Part shown: piece by piece, positions 32,971 to 42,871 of the stretch
Numbering within the stretch: position 1 is the stretch's first letter
How the letters are laid out: the number at the start of each line of letters is the position of its first letter
Assembly: GCF_000632225.1 (NCBI RefSeq)
Contig: NZ_JFYV01000009.1
Span: forward strand, 1 to 64,000
Reading direction: 5' to 3'
Length of the DNA: 64,000 bases
From: Sphingomonas sp. RIT328
Lineage (GTDB): Bacteria; Pseudomonadota; Alphaproteobacteria; Sphingomonadales; Sphingomonadaceae
Notes under the pieces: generated by a model
The model's input: only the letters and a program-made list of their open reading frames with translations
Told to the model about the DNA's origin: nothing
Databases searched by the model: none
Program-made: the position numbers and the translations under genes

Positions 32971-33933
32971 ATGCAAACCGCCAGCCAGGTCCTCGATCGC
33001 GTCCTCGTCCTCGAGATGGTGCGCGTCACCGAGGCGGCGGCGGTGTCCGCCTCGACGCTGACCGGGCGCGGCGACGAGAAGGCGGCGGATGCCGCCGCGG
33101 TCGAGGCGATGCGCGCCGCGCTCAACGAACTCGACATCGACGGCACGGTGGTGATCGGCGAGGGCGAGCGCGACGAGGCGCCGATGCTGTTCATCGGCGA
33201 GAAGGTCGGTACCGGCAACGGCCCGGCGATCGACATCGCGCTCGATCCGCTCGAAGGCACGACGATCTGCGCCAAGGCCGGGCCGAACAGCCTCGCGGTG
33301 CTGGCGATCGCCGAAAAGGGCGGCCTGCTCAACGCCCCCGACGTCTATATGGACAAGATCGCGGTCGGGCCGAACCTGCCGGCGGGGGTGATCGACCTCG
33401 ACCGTACGCCAACCGAGAACATACATGCGATTGCCGCCGCCAAGGGCGTCGCCCCCAATGAGATCATCGCCTGCGTGCTCGACCGGCCGCGGCACGAGGC
33501 GTTGATCGCCGAACTGCGTGCGATCGGCTGCGGCGTGATGCTGATCGGCGACGGCGACGTCGCCGGGGTGATCGCCACCGCCGATCCCGACACGACGATC
33601 GACGTCTATATGGGCTCGGGCGGCGCCCCGGAGGGCGTGCTCGCCTGCGCCGCGCTGCGCTGCGTCGGCGGCCAGTTCAAGGGCCGGCTGCTGTTCCGCA
33701 ACGACGACGAGCGCGCCCGCGCCCGCAAATGGGGCATCGCCGATCTCGACAAGCAATATGACCTCGAGGAGCTGGCGCGCGGCGACTGCATCTTCGCCGC
33801 GACCGGCGTGACCGACGGCTCGCTGCTCGCCGGCGTCAAGCGCAGGAAGGGCAAGATGACCACCGAGAGCGTGGTGATGCGCGCCTCGACCGGCACGGTG
33901 CGCTGGGTCAAGGGCGAACACCGCACCGATTGA
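32971..33933 (+). CDS. glpX: Class II fructose-1,6-bisphosphatase
   Basis: The 320-residue enzyme dephosphorylates fructose-1,6-bisphosphate in gluconeogenesis. Family motifs are GEGERDEAPML, DIALDPLEGTTICA (metal site), DVYMDKIAVGP and YMGSGGAPEGVLAC. Length and order match GlpX. A ribosome site AGAGG precedes the ATG. The upstream 28 bp (GTGTTATACACGTTAAAC) is AT-rich and probably part of the promoter. Confidence 0.95.
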   Translation: MQTASQVLDRVLVLEMVRVTEAAAVSASTLTGRGDEKAADAAAVEAMRAALNELDIDGTVVIGEGERDEAPMLFIGEKVGTGNGPAIDIALDPLEGTTICAKAGPNSLAVLAIAEKGGLLNAPDVYMDKIAVGPNLPAGVIDLDRTPTENIHAIAAAKGVAPNEIIACVLDRPRHEALIAELRAIGCGVMLIGDGDVAGVIATADPDTTIDVYMGSGGAPEGVLACAALRCVGGQFKGRLLFRNDDERARARKWGIADLDKQYDLEELARGDCIFAATGVTDGSLLAGVKRRKGKMTTESVVMRASTGTVRWVKGEHRTD

Positions 33934-34026
33934 CCGGGGCGGGGTGCCGGTGGCGTTGGCGTGTCTGTGCCGTGCCAGGCCGATGCCGGTGCCGCTCGGA
34001 CGTCGGGGCCGGCGCCCTCTCCCTCC

Positions 34027-34061
34027 CAATCGTCATCCCGGCTTCGCGGGGATGACGATTG
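34027..34061. repeat. Family A palindrome
   Basis: CAATCGTCATCCC and its exact complement enclose a short GC-rich loop. It shares the CGTCATCCCGGC core with 13250-13285 and 36750-36857. It lies between glpX and the CPBP protease gene and may terminate glpX transcription. Confidence 0.7.
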
Positions 34062-34123
34062 AAGGAGTGGCTGTGACGCTCTCACCCATGGACTTCGCCG
34101 TGCGTCCGGGGTGATGGACGGAC

Positions 34124-34837
34124 ATGCTCGCCATCATCCTCGTCCTGACGCTCGCCTATCAGATCGCCCTGTTGCGGCGCGGGCGGATGTTCGTCTGGGC
34201 GCGCGTGCGGTTCGAGGCGCGGCATCTGCGCTGGGCGCTGACCTTGTGGATCGGCTATGGCCTCGTCGCGCTCGCCGGGCTGGCGGCGGTGCAGCGCCTG
34301 TCCGGCATCTGGCGACTGCCGGCGGAGTTCTGGGCGCTCGCCGTCGTCGCGGAGGTGCCGCCCGGCTCGATCGGCGCGGATACGGTGGCGATCGGGCTTG
34401 TCGGCGGCAGCCTGCTCGGGCTGCTGCTGACCTGGTGGCGGGCGCGGCGCGGCCGGGCGCCGTGGACCGCGGGCGATGCGCGAGCGGTGATGCCGACCAG
34501 CGATGCCGATTTGTGGCCCGCCGCCGCGCTCGCGCTGTCGGCGGGGACGGCCGAGGAGCTCTTCTACCGGCTGCATCTGCCGGTGGTGGTGGCGATGGCG
34601 AGCGGATCGGGGCTTGCCGGCGTGATCGTCGCAAATACCGCCTTTGCGGCGATGCACCGCTATCAGGGCTGGATCGGCGTCGCCGCGACCTTCGTCGGCG
34701 GCGCTTTGCTCTCCGCGCTCTATATGGGCACCGGCGCGCTGTGGGTGCCGATGGCGGTGCACGTGCTGGTCGACCTCAACGCGCTGGTGCTGCGGCCGGC
34801 GCTGTCGGCGCGGGTGCGGCGGCGGCTCAGCTCTTGA
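34124..34837 (+). CDS. CPBP-family intramembrane metalloprotease
   Basis: The 237-residue membrane protein has the CPBP (Abi/CAAX protease) motifs: EELFYR (about 147-152), FAAMHRYQG and HVLVDLNAL. These supply the glutamates, histidines and asparagine of the intramembrane metal site. Substrates are unknown. Its 3' end overlaps the convergent ABC permease gene by 11 bp. Confidence 0.85.
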   Translation: MLAIILVLTLAYQIALLRRGRMFVWARVRFEARHLRWALTLWIGYGLVALAGLAAVQRLSGIWRLPAEFWALAVVAEVPPGSIGADTVAIGLVGGSLLGLLLTWWRARRGRAPWTAGDARAVMPTSDADLWPAAALALSAGTAEELFYRLHLPVVVAMASGSGLAGVIVANTAFAAMHRYQGWIGVAATFVGGALLSALYMGTGALWVPMAVHVLVDLNALVLRPALSARVRRRLSS

Positions 34838-35584
34838 GCCGCCAGCCGCTCTTGAAGATCCAGGCGATGATCGCGAGGCAGACGACGAGGAAGCCGAGCG
34901 TCACGCCGAGGCTGAGCGCGATGTCGACATCGCCCTTGCCGAAGAAGCTCCAGCGGAAGCCGCTGACCAAATAGACGACCGGGTTGAACAGGCTGACCGT
35001 CCGCCACGGCTGCGGCAGCATGTCGATCGAATAGAAGCTGCCGCCGAGGAAGGTCAGCGGCGTGATCAGCAGCATCGGCACGAAGTTGAGCTGTTCGAAG
35101 CTGCCCGCCCAGATGCCGAGGATGAAGCCGAACAGGCTGAAGGCGAGCGCGGTGAGCAGCAGGAAGGCGATCATCGCGCCGGGATGCAGCACCGTGATCG
35201 GCACGAAGAAGGCGGAGGTGGCGAGGATGATCAGGCCGAGCACCACCGACTTGGTCGCCGCCGCACCGACATAGCCGAGCACCATCTCCATCGCCGAGAT
35301 CGGCGCGGACAGCAGCTCGAAGACGGTGCCGGTGAACTTGGGGAAGTAGATGCCGATCGAGGCATTGCCGACGCTCTGCGTCAGCAGCGACAGCATGATC
35401 AGGCCGGGGACGATGAAACTGCCATAGCCGACGCCGTCGACCGTCTGCATCCGGCTGCCGATCGCGCCGCCGAAGACGATGAAATAGAGGCTGGTGGTCA
35501 GCACCGGCGCGACGAGGCTCTGCCAGAGCGTGCGCAGCGCCCGCGCCATCTCGAAGCGATAGATCGCCCAGACACCGTGCAGGT

Positions 35585-35588
<4 letters not shown>
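34827..35588 (-). CDS. ABC-2 type transporter permease
   Basis: The 253-residue protein has six predicted membrane helices and the ABC-2 signature near the C-terminus ([18 protein letters not shown], then [12 protein letters not shown]). It resembles the permeases of drug/polysaccharide export systems. Translation starts at 35588 within the stop of the ATPase gene (ATGA overlap), so the two form one exporter. The substrate is unknown. Confidence 0.92.
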
Positions 35589-36514
<926 letters not shown>

Positions 36515-36951
36515 GCGGACGTCCCCCGGTTGCGCCGCAGATAGGGGGGCGAGGGCGGGTTGATAAGGGGCCTCGGCGGGATGGCGCTGGATGAGGGGGG
36601 CCTCAGGCGCTCCTCTCGCGTCGGAGGCTGTCGGAGCGTGCAGCCGGGTTCGCTCCGCGCGCGGGACGGCGAGAGGACAATGAACGCGATACGGAACCCT
36701 AGGGTATTGAGGGTCCATTCCATTGTCTTGGCCGGGTCGCTCCCCCCCATTCGTCATCCCGGCGGAAGCCGGGATCCATGGAGGCGGTCGGCTGATGGCG
36801 CGTGCTGCCATGGGTGGCGCCGTATCCATGGATCCCGGCCTGCGCCGGGATGACGAAGGAGAGGGGCGTTCCAGCCAACGACTGACGGCTGACGCCCCGC
36901 GCTCAACATCCGACGCCTCGCGCCCGACACCCCACACCCGACTCGAAGCCT
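36515..36951. other. 437-bp intergenic region containing a family A double palindrome
   Basis: The region lies upstream of the ABC exporter and downstream of the DsbA-like gene, both on the minus strand. Besides the repeat at 36750-36857 nothing was recognised. The exporter promoter is probably within 36515-36740. Confidence 0.5.
36750..36857. repeat. Family A double hairpin with 32-bp inverted arms
   Basis: Arms at 36750-36781 and 36826-36857 are reverse complements except for the four-base loops. Each arm is itself a hairpin (TCCCGGC, loop, GCCGGGA). The two outer ends carry TTCGTCATCC, the inner ends CCATGG. The unit could fold as a cruciform. Confidence 0.8.
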
Positions 36952-37665
36952 CTACACCCCCCGCGCGGCGGCGATCGCCTTCTCCAGTTCCTCGATCGGC
37001 AGCGCGCCGGACAGGACGCGGTTGCCGACCACCCAGCTCGGCGTGCCGTTCATGCCGAGCTTGGCGGCGACGGTCATGTTCTTGGCGATCTCGGCGTCGA
37101 TCGTGCCGCTGTCGACCGCGCCGAGGCCGACGCCGGCCTTGGCGGCGGCGGCGGTGATCGAGGCGTCGCTGACCGGGCCGCCGGCGTAGAGCGCGTCATG
37201 GAAGGCGAGGAACTTGCCCTGCTGCGCCGCGGCGAGGCTGGCACGGGCGGCGGTGCGGCTCGCCTCGGACAGGATCGGCAGGTCGCGATAGACGATGCGC
37301 AATTTCCCGTCGCGCTTGAGCAGATCGGCGATCATCGGCAGCGATGCGCGGCAATAGCCGCAATTATAGTCGAAATATTCGACCAACGTGACGTCGCCCT
37401 GCGGATTGCCCGCCCAGGCGCTGCCGAACGGCGTGACGATCGCCTCGCGGTTCGCGGCGACCAATTCGCCCGACTGACGCTCCTGCAACCCCTGCATCGC
37501 CTGCGGGATGATCTCGGGATGGGCGAGGACGTAATCGTGGACGACACGCTCGATCCGCGCCTGATCGGCACCGCCGGGGCTGGCGAACCGCTCATAGCTC
37601 CACACCGCGCCGGCGCCGATCAGGCCGCCGAGCGCCGCGACCAGCGGCAAGGTAAAACGCGTCAT
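36952..37665 (-). CDS. DsbA-family thiol-disulfide oxidoreductase
   Basis: The 237-residue protein has an N-terminal membrane anchor or signal (about 5-24) and a thioredoxin-like domain with active site C102-G-Y-C105 and cis-proline segment GTPSWVV. It should act on periplasmic disulfides, in the style of the DsbA/DsbG or BdbD-like proteins. It overlaps the upstream M48 protease gene by four bases, suggesting joint envelope quality control. Confidence 0.9.
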   Translation of the reverse strand: MTRFTLPLVAALGGLIGAGAVWSYERFASPGGADQARIERVVHDYVLAHPEIIPQAMQGLQERQSGELVAANREAIVTPFGSAWAGNPQGDVTLVEYFDYNCGYCRASLPMIADLLKRDGKLRIVYRDLPILSEASRTAARASLAAAQQGKFLAFHDALYAGGPVSDASITAAAAKAGVGLGAVDSGTIDAEIAKNMTVAAKLGMNGTPSWVVGNRVLSGALPIEELEKAIAAARGV

Positions 37666-39044
37666 CGTTTTTTATATTTCTTTGGATTGTCGTCCATGTC
37701 GTTCTGTGCGGCCATCGCAATGTCCTGCGCGCGGATCCAGTCGGACGAGTTGGCGGGAAGGTTGGCGAGCGCATAGCGCGCACTTTGTGCGGCGGTCCGC
37801 TGATCGCCCTCCATGCTGGCGCGCTCGGCGGTGGCAAGCGCGGCGCGCGGCGTGTCGCCGGTCAGTTCATAGACCGTGCCGAGTTGATACCAGGCGAAGG
37901 GGTTTTCGTCATCGCGGCCGACCGCGACGCGCAGCACGCGCACCGCCTCGGGATAATTGGCCTTGTCCTCGGTGGCGATCAGCGCGTGGCCGAAGGTGGT
38001 GGCGATCAGCGGATTGTTGCGCGAGCCTTCGGTGGCGGCGCGCAACGGCGCGACGGCGTCGGCGGGATGGCCCGCTTCGAGCAGGATCTGGCCGCGGATC
38101 TCCTGGAAATAGGGGTCGTCGGGCTTGGCCTTGATCAGCGCGACCGATTCGGCATCCGCCTTGTCGGGATAGCCCGCCTTATGCCAGGCATAGGCGCGGG
38201 CGTAATGCGCGTAGATGCTGGTGTCGCTCTCCGGAAAGTCCTTGAGCGTCCGCTCCGGGCTCATCACATAGCCTTCGAGCTTCGCCTTGACGCGGCGGAA
38301 GCGTTCCTCGATCGCCGGGTCGGACGGCTTGTTCCACGACGGCGACGCCTTGAGCACCGCGGTGAGGCTGGCGATGCGGTCGCCGGACAGCGGGTGCGTC
38401 TGCATGAACGGATCGATATTCTCGACGCCGTAGCGATATTCCTGCTGCTGGAGCGTGCCGAAGAAGCTCAGCATGCCCTTGCCGGTGACGCCGGCGCTGT
38501 TGAGGAAGCGCGCACCGGCGGCATCGGCGGCATTTTCCTGCGTGCGGCTGAACGACAGATATTTGGCCATGCCGGCGGACTGGCCGAGCGCCATCAGCCC
38601 CGCGCCCGCCTCGCCCGCGCCGGCCGCCACCGCGGCGAGGCCGAGCACCATCGACAGCAAGGTGATGTGCATCGCCGGCTTGATGCCATTGTCGGCCAGC
38701 ACGACGTGGCCGGCGGCGATATGGCCGAGTTCGTGCGCGATGACGCCCTGCACCTGATTGGCGTTGACCGCTGCCTGGAGCAGACCGGAATGAACGTAGA
38801 CGGTCTGGCCGCCGGCGACGAAGGCGTTGATCGAATCGTCGTTGATCAGCACGACCTTGACGTCGCGCGGGGAGAGGCCGGCGGCCTTGATGAGCGGCAC
38901 GGACATGTCGCTGAACATCGCCTCGGTCTCGGCATCGCGCAGGATCGACTGCGCCTGCACCGGCGCGGCGCAGACCAGCGCGGCGGCGGCGGTGCACATA
39001 GCGAGTCGCATGATGCGGGGAGAGCGGGCGATCACCCGCTCCAT
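37662..39044 (-). CDS. M48-family periplasmic metalloprotease with TPR repeats (BepA-like)
   Basis: The 460-residue precursor has a signal peptide (cleavage near VQAQ, about residue 32), an M48 domain with zinc motif H104-E-x-x-H108 (HELGH), a third ligand probably in QENAADAAG, and TPR repeats in the C-terminal half (about 270-440). BepA-type proteases check outer-membrane protein assembly. Start 39044 (MERVIA) is used; 39011 (MRLAM) also gives a good signal peptide and could be the true start. It is coupled to the DsbA-like gene downstream. Confidence 0.9.
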   Translation of the reverse strand: MERVIARSPRIMRLAMCTAAAALVCAAPVQAQSILRDAETEAMFSDMSVPLIKAAGLSPRDVKVVLINDDSINAFVAGGQTVYVHSGLLQAAVNANQVQGVIAHELGHIAAGHVVLADNGIKPAMHITLLSMVLGLAAVAAGAGEAGAGLMALGQSAGMAKYLSFSRTQENAADAAGARFLNSAGVTGKGMLSFFGTLQQQEYRYGVENIDPFMQTHPLSGDRIASLTAVLKASPSWNKPSDPAIEERFRRVKAKLEGYVMSPERTLKDFPESDTSIYAHYARAYAWHKAGYPDKADAESVALIKAKPDDPYFQEIRGQILLEAGHPADAVAPLRAATEGSRNNPLIATTFGHALIATEDKANYPEAVRVLRVAVGRDDENPFAWYQLGTVYELTGDTPRAALATAERASMEGDQRTAAQSARYALANLPANSSDWIRAQDIAMAAQNDMDDNPKKYKKR

Positions 39045-39135
39045 ATAGGCAGGCGGCGGAGGAAGGTCACGGCGAAAGCGGTGGGGCGGGGCGCCGCAGC
39101 GGCCTCCGACCCGGCCGTCGGTCAAATTGCCGCGG

Positions 39136-39603
39136 CTATCGCGGTATCAGCGTCACGAAGCTGTACGCGGGGCGCCCGTCCGCTGCGGCGATGTCCTCAC
39201 GGGCGATCTCACGCCAGTCGGCGAAGCCGGGCATGGTGACGTCGCCGTCGGCGTCGCAATGGACCTCGGTCAATTCGATCCGGTCGGCGCGGTCGCGGAG
39301 CAGCGCGAAGATCTCCGCGCCGCCGATCACCGCGACATCCGCACCGGCGAGCGCCAGCGCCGCGTCGACATCATGCGCGACCTCGGCCCCGGGCGCAGAC
39401 CACTGGCGGTCGCGGGTCAGCACGATATGGCGGCGGCCCGGCAGCGGCGCCGGGAAGCTGTCGAACGTCTTGCGCCCCATCAGCATCGCTCGGCCCAATG
39501 TCATCGCCTTGAACCGCTTGAGGTCGGCGGGAAGATGCCAGGGGAGGCGACCGTCCCGGCCGATCACGCCATTGTCGGCGCGGGCGAGGTGGAAGCTGAT
39601 CAC
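39136..39603 (-). CDS. folA: Dihydrofolate reductase
   Basis: The 155-residue enzyme reduces dihydrofolate to tetrahydrofolate with NADPH. Family motifs are [28 protein letters not shown] and VIGGAEIF. Its start overlaps the stop of thyA by four bases (ATGA), so dihydrofolate made by ThyA is recycled by a co-translated partner. Confidence 0.95.
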   Translation of the reverse strand: MISFHLARADNGVIGRDGRLPWHLPADLKRFKAMTLGRAMLMGRKTFDSFPAPLPGRRHIVLTRDRQWSAPGAEVAHDVDAALALAGADVAVIGGAEIFALLRDRADRIELTEVHCDADGDVTMPGFADWREIAREDIAAADGRPAYSFVTLIPR

Positions 39604-40394
39604 ACCGACACCGCCGCCTTGATATGCGGCTGCGCGACATAATCGTGCAGCACGAAATCCTCATAGGCATACGCGTCGATCGAATCGGGGCGGCGGGTGA
39701 TCTCGAGTCGCGGCAGCGGCCCCGGCGTCCGCGTCAGTTGCAGCCGCGCCTGATCGAGGTGGTTCGTATAGAGGTGGCAATCGCCGCCGGTCCAGATGAA
39801 CTCGCCGACCGCCAGATCGCATTGCTGCGCGAGGATATGGGTGAGCAGCGCATAACTGGCGATGTTGAACGGCACGCCGAGGAAGATGTCCGCCGACCGC
39901 TGGTAGAGCTGGAGCGAGAGGCGGCCGTCGGCGACGTGCGTCTGGAACAGGCAATGGCAGGGCGCCAGCGCCATCGCGTGGAGATCGCCGGGGTTCCATG
40001 CCGAGACGATCTGGCGGCGCGAGGCCGGCTGGCTGCGGATCTGGGCGATCAGCTCGGCGATCTGGTCGATATGGCGGCCATCGGCGGTTGCCCAGTCGCG
40101 CCATTGCTTGCCATAGACCGGGCCGAGATCGCCCGCTTCGTCCGCCCATTCATCCCAGATGCTGACCTTCTGCTCCTGCAGCCAGCGCACGTTGGTGTCG
40201 CCGCGCAGGAACCACAGCAATTCGATGATGATCGAGCGCAGATGCAGCTTCTTGGTGGTCAGCACCGGAAAGCCCTGCGCCAGGTCGAATCGCATCTGCG
40301 CGCCGAAGACGGCGCGCGTGCCGGTGCCGGTCCGGTCCATCTGGGTGGTGCCGCTGGTCAGCACGCGATCGATCAGGTCGAGATATTGGCGCAT
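39600..40394 (-). CDS. thyA: Thymidylate synthase
   Basis: The 264-residue enzyme methylates dUMP to dTMP using methylene-tetrahydrofolate. The catalytic cysteine lies in LAPCHCLFQ; other motifs are [34 protein letters not shown] and GDCHLYTNH. Length matches the E. coli-type enzyme. It is followed directly by folA in an operon. The divergent RadC-like gene begins 77 bp away. Confidence 0.97.
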   Translation of the reverse strand: MRQYLDLIDRVLTSGTTQMDRTGTGTRAVFGAQMRFDLAQGFPVLTTKKLHLRSIIIELLWFLRGDTNVRWLQEQKVSIWDEWADEAGDLGPVYGKQWRDWATADGRHIDQIAELIAQIRSQPASRRQIVSAWNPGDLHAMALAPCHCLFQTHVADGRLSLQLYQRSADIFLGVPFNIASYALLTHILAQQCDLAVGEFIWTGGDCHLYTNHLDQARLQLTRTPGPLPRLEITRRPDSIDAYAYEDFVLHDYVAQPHIKAAVSV

Positions 40395-40471
40395 CGCGAC
40401 CGCCTATCGCGTGGCGCCGTTTTGGGCGAGCTTTTTGCTGCGACGATCCGCCGCGTGCGCGACAAACCGTC

Positions 40472-40861
40472 GTGCCGGATGATCCTGTCCCGATCCTCAT
40501 CACCGATCCTCACGCCGTCATCCGTCTGCTCGCGGACCTGGGTGACGCGACGCTCGAGCGCGCGACCGTCCTGTATCTTGATCCGAATTGGATATATCTC
40601 GGCCGGCTCGATTTCGACGGGACGAGCGAGCAGGTCGCGCCGCCACTGCGCGCGATCATCGCCGAGGCGCTGCGGCTCGATGCCGCGCGGCTGATCCTCG
40701 CGCACAATCATCCCGGCGGCGATCCGCGGCCGAGCGCCGCCGATCTCGACTATACCCGCACGCTGGCGCGCGTCGCCGAGGCGCTCGACATGATGCTCGC
40801 CGATCATCTGATCCTCGCCGCAGGGCAGGTGACAAGCCTGTTCGACGTTCGGTTGCTCTGA
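40472..40861 (+). CDS. RadC-like JAB (JAMM) domain protein, short form
   Basis: The 129-residue protein contains only the C-terminal JAB domain of the RadC family, with the JAMM metal site H78-x-H80-x10-D91 (AHNHPGGDPRPSAADLD). The N-terminal helix-hairpin-helix part of full-length RadC (about 220 residues) is absent. The start is GTG 40472, without strong Shine-Dalgarno. A hydrolase or peptidase role is possible; cellular function is unknown. It is divergent from thyA. Confidence 0.8.
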   Translation: MPDDPVPILITDPHAVIRLLADLGDATLERATVLYLDPNWIYLGRLDFDGTSEQVAPPLRAIIAEALRLDAARLILAHNHPGGDPRPSAADLDYTRTLARVAEALDMMLADHLILAAGQVTSLFDVRLL

Positions 40862-40894
40862 GATTCGGGCGTCAGCTCGGATGGTGGAGAGGCG

Positions 40895-40914
40895 GGTTCG
40901 CACAGAGGCGCGGA
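40895..40914. repeat. Solo family B repeat fragment
   Basis: GGTTCGCACAGAGGCGCGGA matches the family B motif with one base change. It lies between the convergent RadC-like and methyltransferase genes. Confidence 0.55.
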
Positions 40915-40968
40915 CACGGCACTGCGCGGCATCCGCCCACTTCCGTCACCGCGGCGATACGACCGTCG

Positions 40969-41691
40969 CTAGCGCAGGACGCAGGGTTTGATCGCCTCGG
41001 GTTCGGGGCGGGGGCCGACGGCGCGGAAGGTGGCGAGATAGCCGCCGGCCGAGGGCATGTCGCTCATCGACACCTGGCGATAGCCGACCGCCTCGAACTC
41101 GCAGCGCAGCAGCGCGGGCGGGGTGCCGTGGTTCTGCGTCTGGCGATTGGCGTCGACCACCACCACCAGCCCGTCGGGCTTGAGCGACGGCCGCAGCCGC
41201 CAGAGGAATTCATAGGGCTGCGCGATCTCGTGATACATGTGCACCATCAGCACGCGATCGAAGCTCGCGTCGGGCAATTTGGGATCGTCCGGCGTGCCGA
41301 GCCGCACCGAGACATTCTCCAGATCCTCGCGCGCGACGCGTTCGGCGAGCGTGTCGCGGACGCTGGCGACGATATCCTCGGCGAGCACGCGCCCGTCCTT
41401 GCCGACGCGGCTGGCGAGGCGGATCGTGTAATAGCCTTCGCCCGCGCCGATGTCGGCGACGGTCATGCCCTTGGCGATCCCCGCTTTGCTCATCACCTCG
41501 CCCGCCTCGTTGACGCGGTCGCGCGCTTCCTCGTTCGACCAGCGCGCCGAGACGATATGCGCCACCGGCCGATCCGCGGCGGGGAAGAGCATCGGCTTCT
41601 CATCCTGGCGGATCAGCGGTTTCGAACCGTCGCACGCGGTCGCGGCGAGCATCGTCGCGAAGGTCAGCAGCAAGGCCGGGCGCAGGCTCAA
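40969..41691 (-). CDS. SAM-dependent methyltransferase-fold protein with lipoprotein-like signal peptide
   Basis: From a TTG start at 41691 the protein has 240 residues. The N-terminus (MSLRPALLLTFATMLAATAC) is a signal peptide ending in a possible lipobox cysteine at residue 20. A class I methyltransferase domain follows, with motif I VADIGAGEGYYTIRLA and the later DASFDRVLMVHMYHEI. GGAGGA lies 6 bp upstream and TTG overlaps the prfB stop (TTGA), so it is coupled to prfB. ATG 41652 would remove most of the signal. SAM is not known to be available outside the cytoplasm, so the role is puzzling. Confidence 0.78.
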   Translation of the reverse strand: MSLRPALLLTFATMLAATACDGSKPLIRQDEKPMLFPAADRPVAHIVSARWSNEEARDRVNEAGEVMSKAGIAKGMTVADIGAGEGYYTIRLASRVGKDGRVLAEDIVASVRDTLAERVAREDLENVSVRLGTPDDPKLPDASFDRVLMVHMYHEIAQPYEFLWRLRPSLKPDGLVVVVDANRQTQNHGTPPALLRCEFEAVGYRQVSMSDMPSAGGYLATFRAVGPRPEPEAIKPCVLR

Positions 41692-42815
41692 TCGACGTCC
41701 TCCACCTCGACCTTCTCGCCCGTCACGCGCTGCGACAGCGCCGCCGCCATGAACGGATCGAGCGCCCCGTCGAGCACGTCGCCCGGCGCGGTCGAGGTCG
41801 TGCCGGTGCGCAGGTCCTTGACCAGCTGATACGGCTGCAAAACGTAGGAGCGGATCTGATGGCCCCAGCCGATATCGGTCTTGGTGGCATTTTCCGCATT
41901 GGCCGCCTGTTCGCGGATCGCGAGTTCGCGTTCGTAGAGGCGCGCGCGCAGCTGGTTGTACGCCTCCGCCTTGTTCTTGTGCTGCGACCGCTGGTTCTGG
42001 CACTGGACGACGATGCCGGTCGGGATGTGCGTGATGCGCACCGCCGAATCGGTGGTGTTGATATGCTGGCCGCCGGCGCCGCTCGCCCGATAGGTGTCGA
42101 TGCGCAGGTCGCTTTCGTTATATTCGACCTCGATATTGTCGTCGATCACCGGATAGACCCACACGCTCGAAAAGCTGGTGTGGCGCCGTGCCGCGCTGTC
42201 ATAGGGGCTGATGCGGACGAGGCGATGCACACCGCTCTCGGTCTTGGCATAGCCATAGGCGTTCTCGCCCTTGACCAGCAACGTCGCCGACTTGATGCCC
42301 GCCTGCTCGCCCGCGTGATAGTCGATCAGTTCGACCTTCATGCCACGGCGCTCCGCCCAGCGCGTGTACATGCGTTGCAGCATGCCCGCCCAGTCCTGGC
42401 TCTCGGTGCCGCCGGCGCCCGAGTTGATCTCGATATAGGTGTCGTTGGCGTCCGCCTCGCCGGCGAGCAGCGCCTGGATCTTGTCGTGATCGGCGCGCTG
42501 CGCCAGCGCGGCGAGCGCCTCGACGCCCTCCGCCTCCATCGCGGTGTCGCCCTCGGCCTCGGCCATCTCGATCAGCTCGACGGTGTCGTCGAGTTCGGAC
42601 TGGATCGCGCGCGTCGCGGTGATCGCCTCGTCGAGCCGGCGCCGTTCGCGCATCACCTCCTGCGCCGCCTTGGGGTCGCTCCACAGCGCCTGATCCTCGA
42701 CGCGGGCGTTGAGCTCGTCGAGACGGCGGAGCGCACGGTCCCAATCGAGGAACCGGCGCAGCAGCGCCAGCGCCTCTTTGATGCTGTCGACGTGGGACTG
42801 CGCTTCGGCGCGCAT
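41688..42815 (-). CDS. prfB: Peptide chain release factor 2
   Basis: The 375-residue factor terminates translation at UGA and UAA. It has the GGQ motif at 248-250 (GAGGQHINTT) for peptidyl-tRNA hydrolysis. The anticodon-like tripeptide position reads SPY (203-205) in place of the E. coli SPF. The reading frame is continuous, so the autoregulatory programmed frameshift of many prfB genes is absent. It lies between mrcA and the methyltransferase gene, all on the minus strand. Confidence 0.95.
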   Translation of the reverse strand: MRAEAQSHVDSIKEALALLRRFLDWDRALRRLDELNARVEDQALWSDPKAAQEVMRERRRLDEAITATRAIQSELDDTVELIEMAEAEGDTAMEAEGVEALAALAQRADHDKIQALLAGEADANDTYIEINSGAGGTESQDWAGMLQRMYTRWAERRGMKVELIDYHAGEQAGIKSATLLVKGENAYGYAKTESGVHRLVRISPYDSAARRHTSFSSVWVYPVIDDNIEVEYNESDLRIDTYRASGAGGQHINTTDSAVRITHIPTGIVVQCQNQRSQHKNKAEAYNQLRARLYERELAIREQAANAENATKTDIGWGHQIRSYVLQPYQLVKDLRTGTTSTAPGDVLDGALDPFMAAALSQRVTGEKVEVEDVD

Positions 42816-42871
42816 GGGAAGTCTCCGGTAAGCGAAGGAACGGGGCGATGACGCCTATGTAGGAGCAGGCG

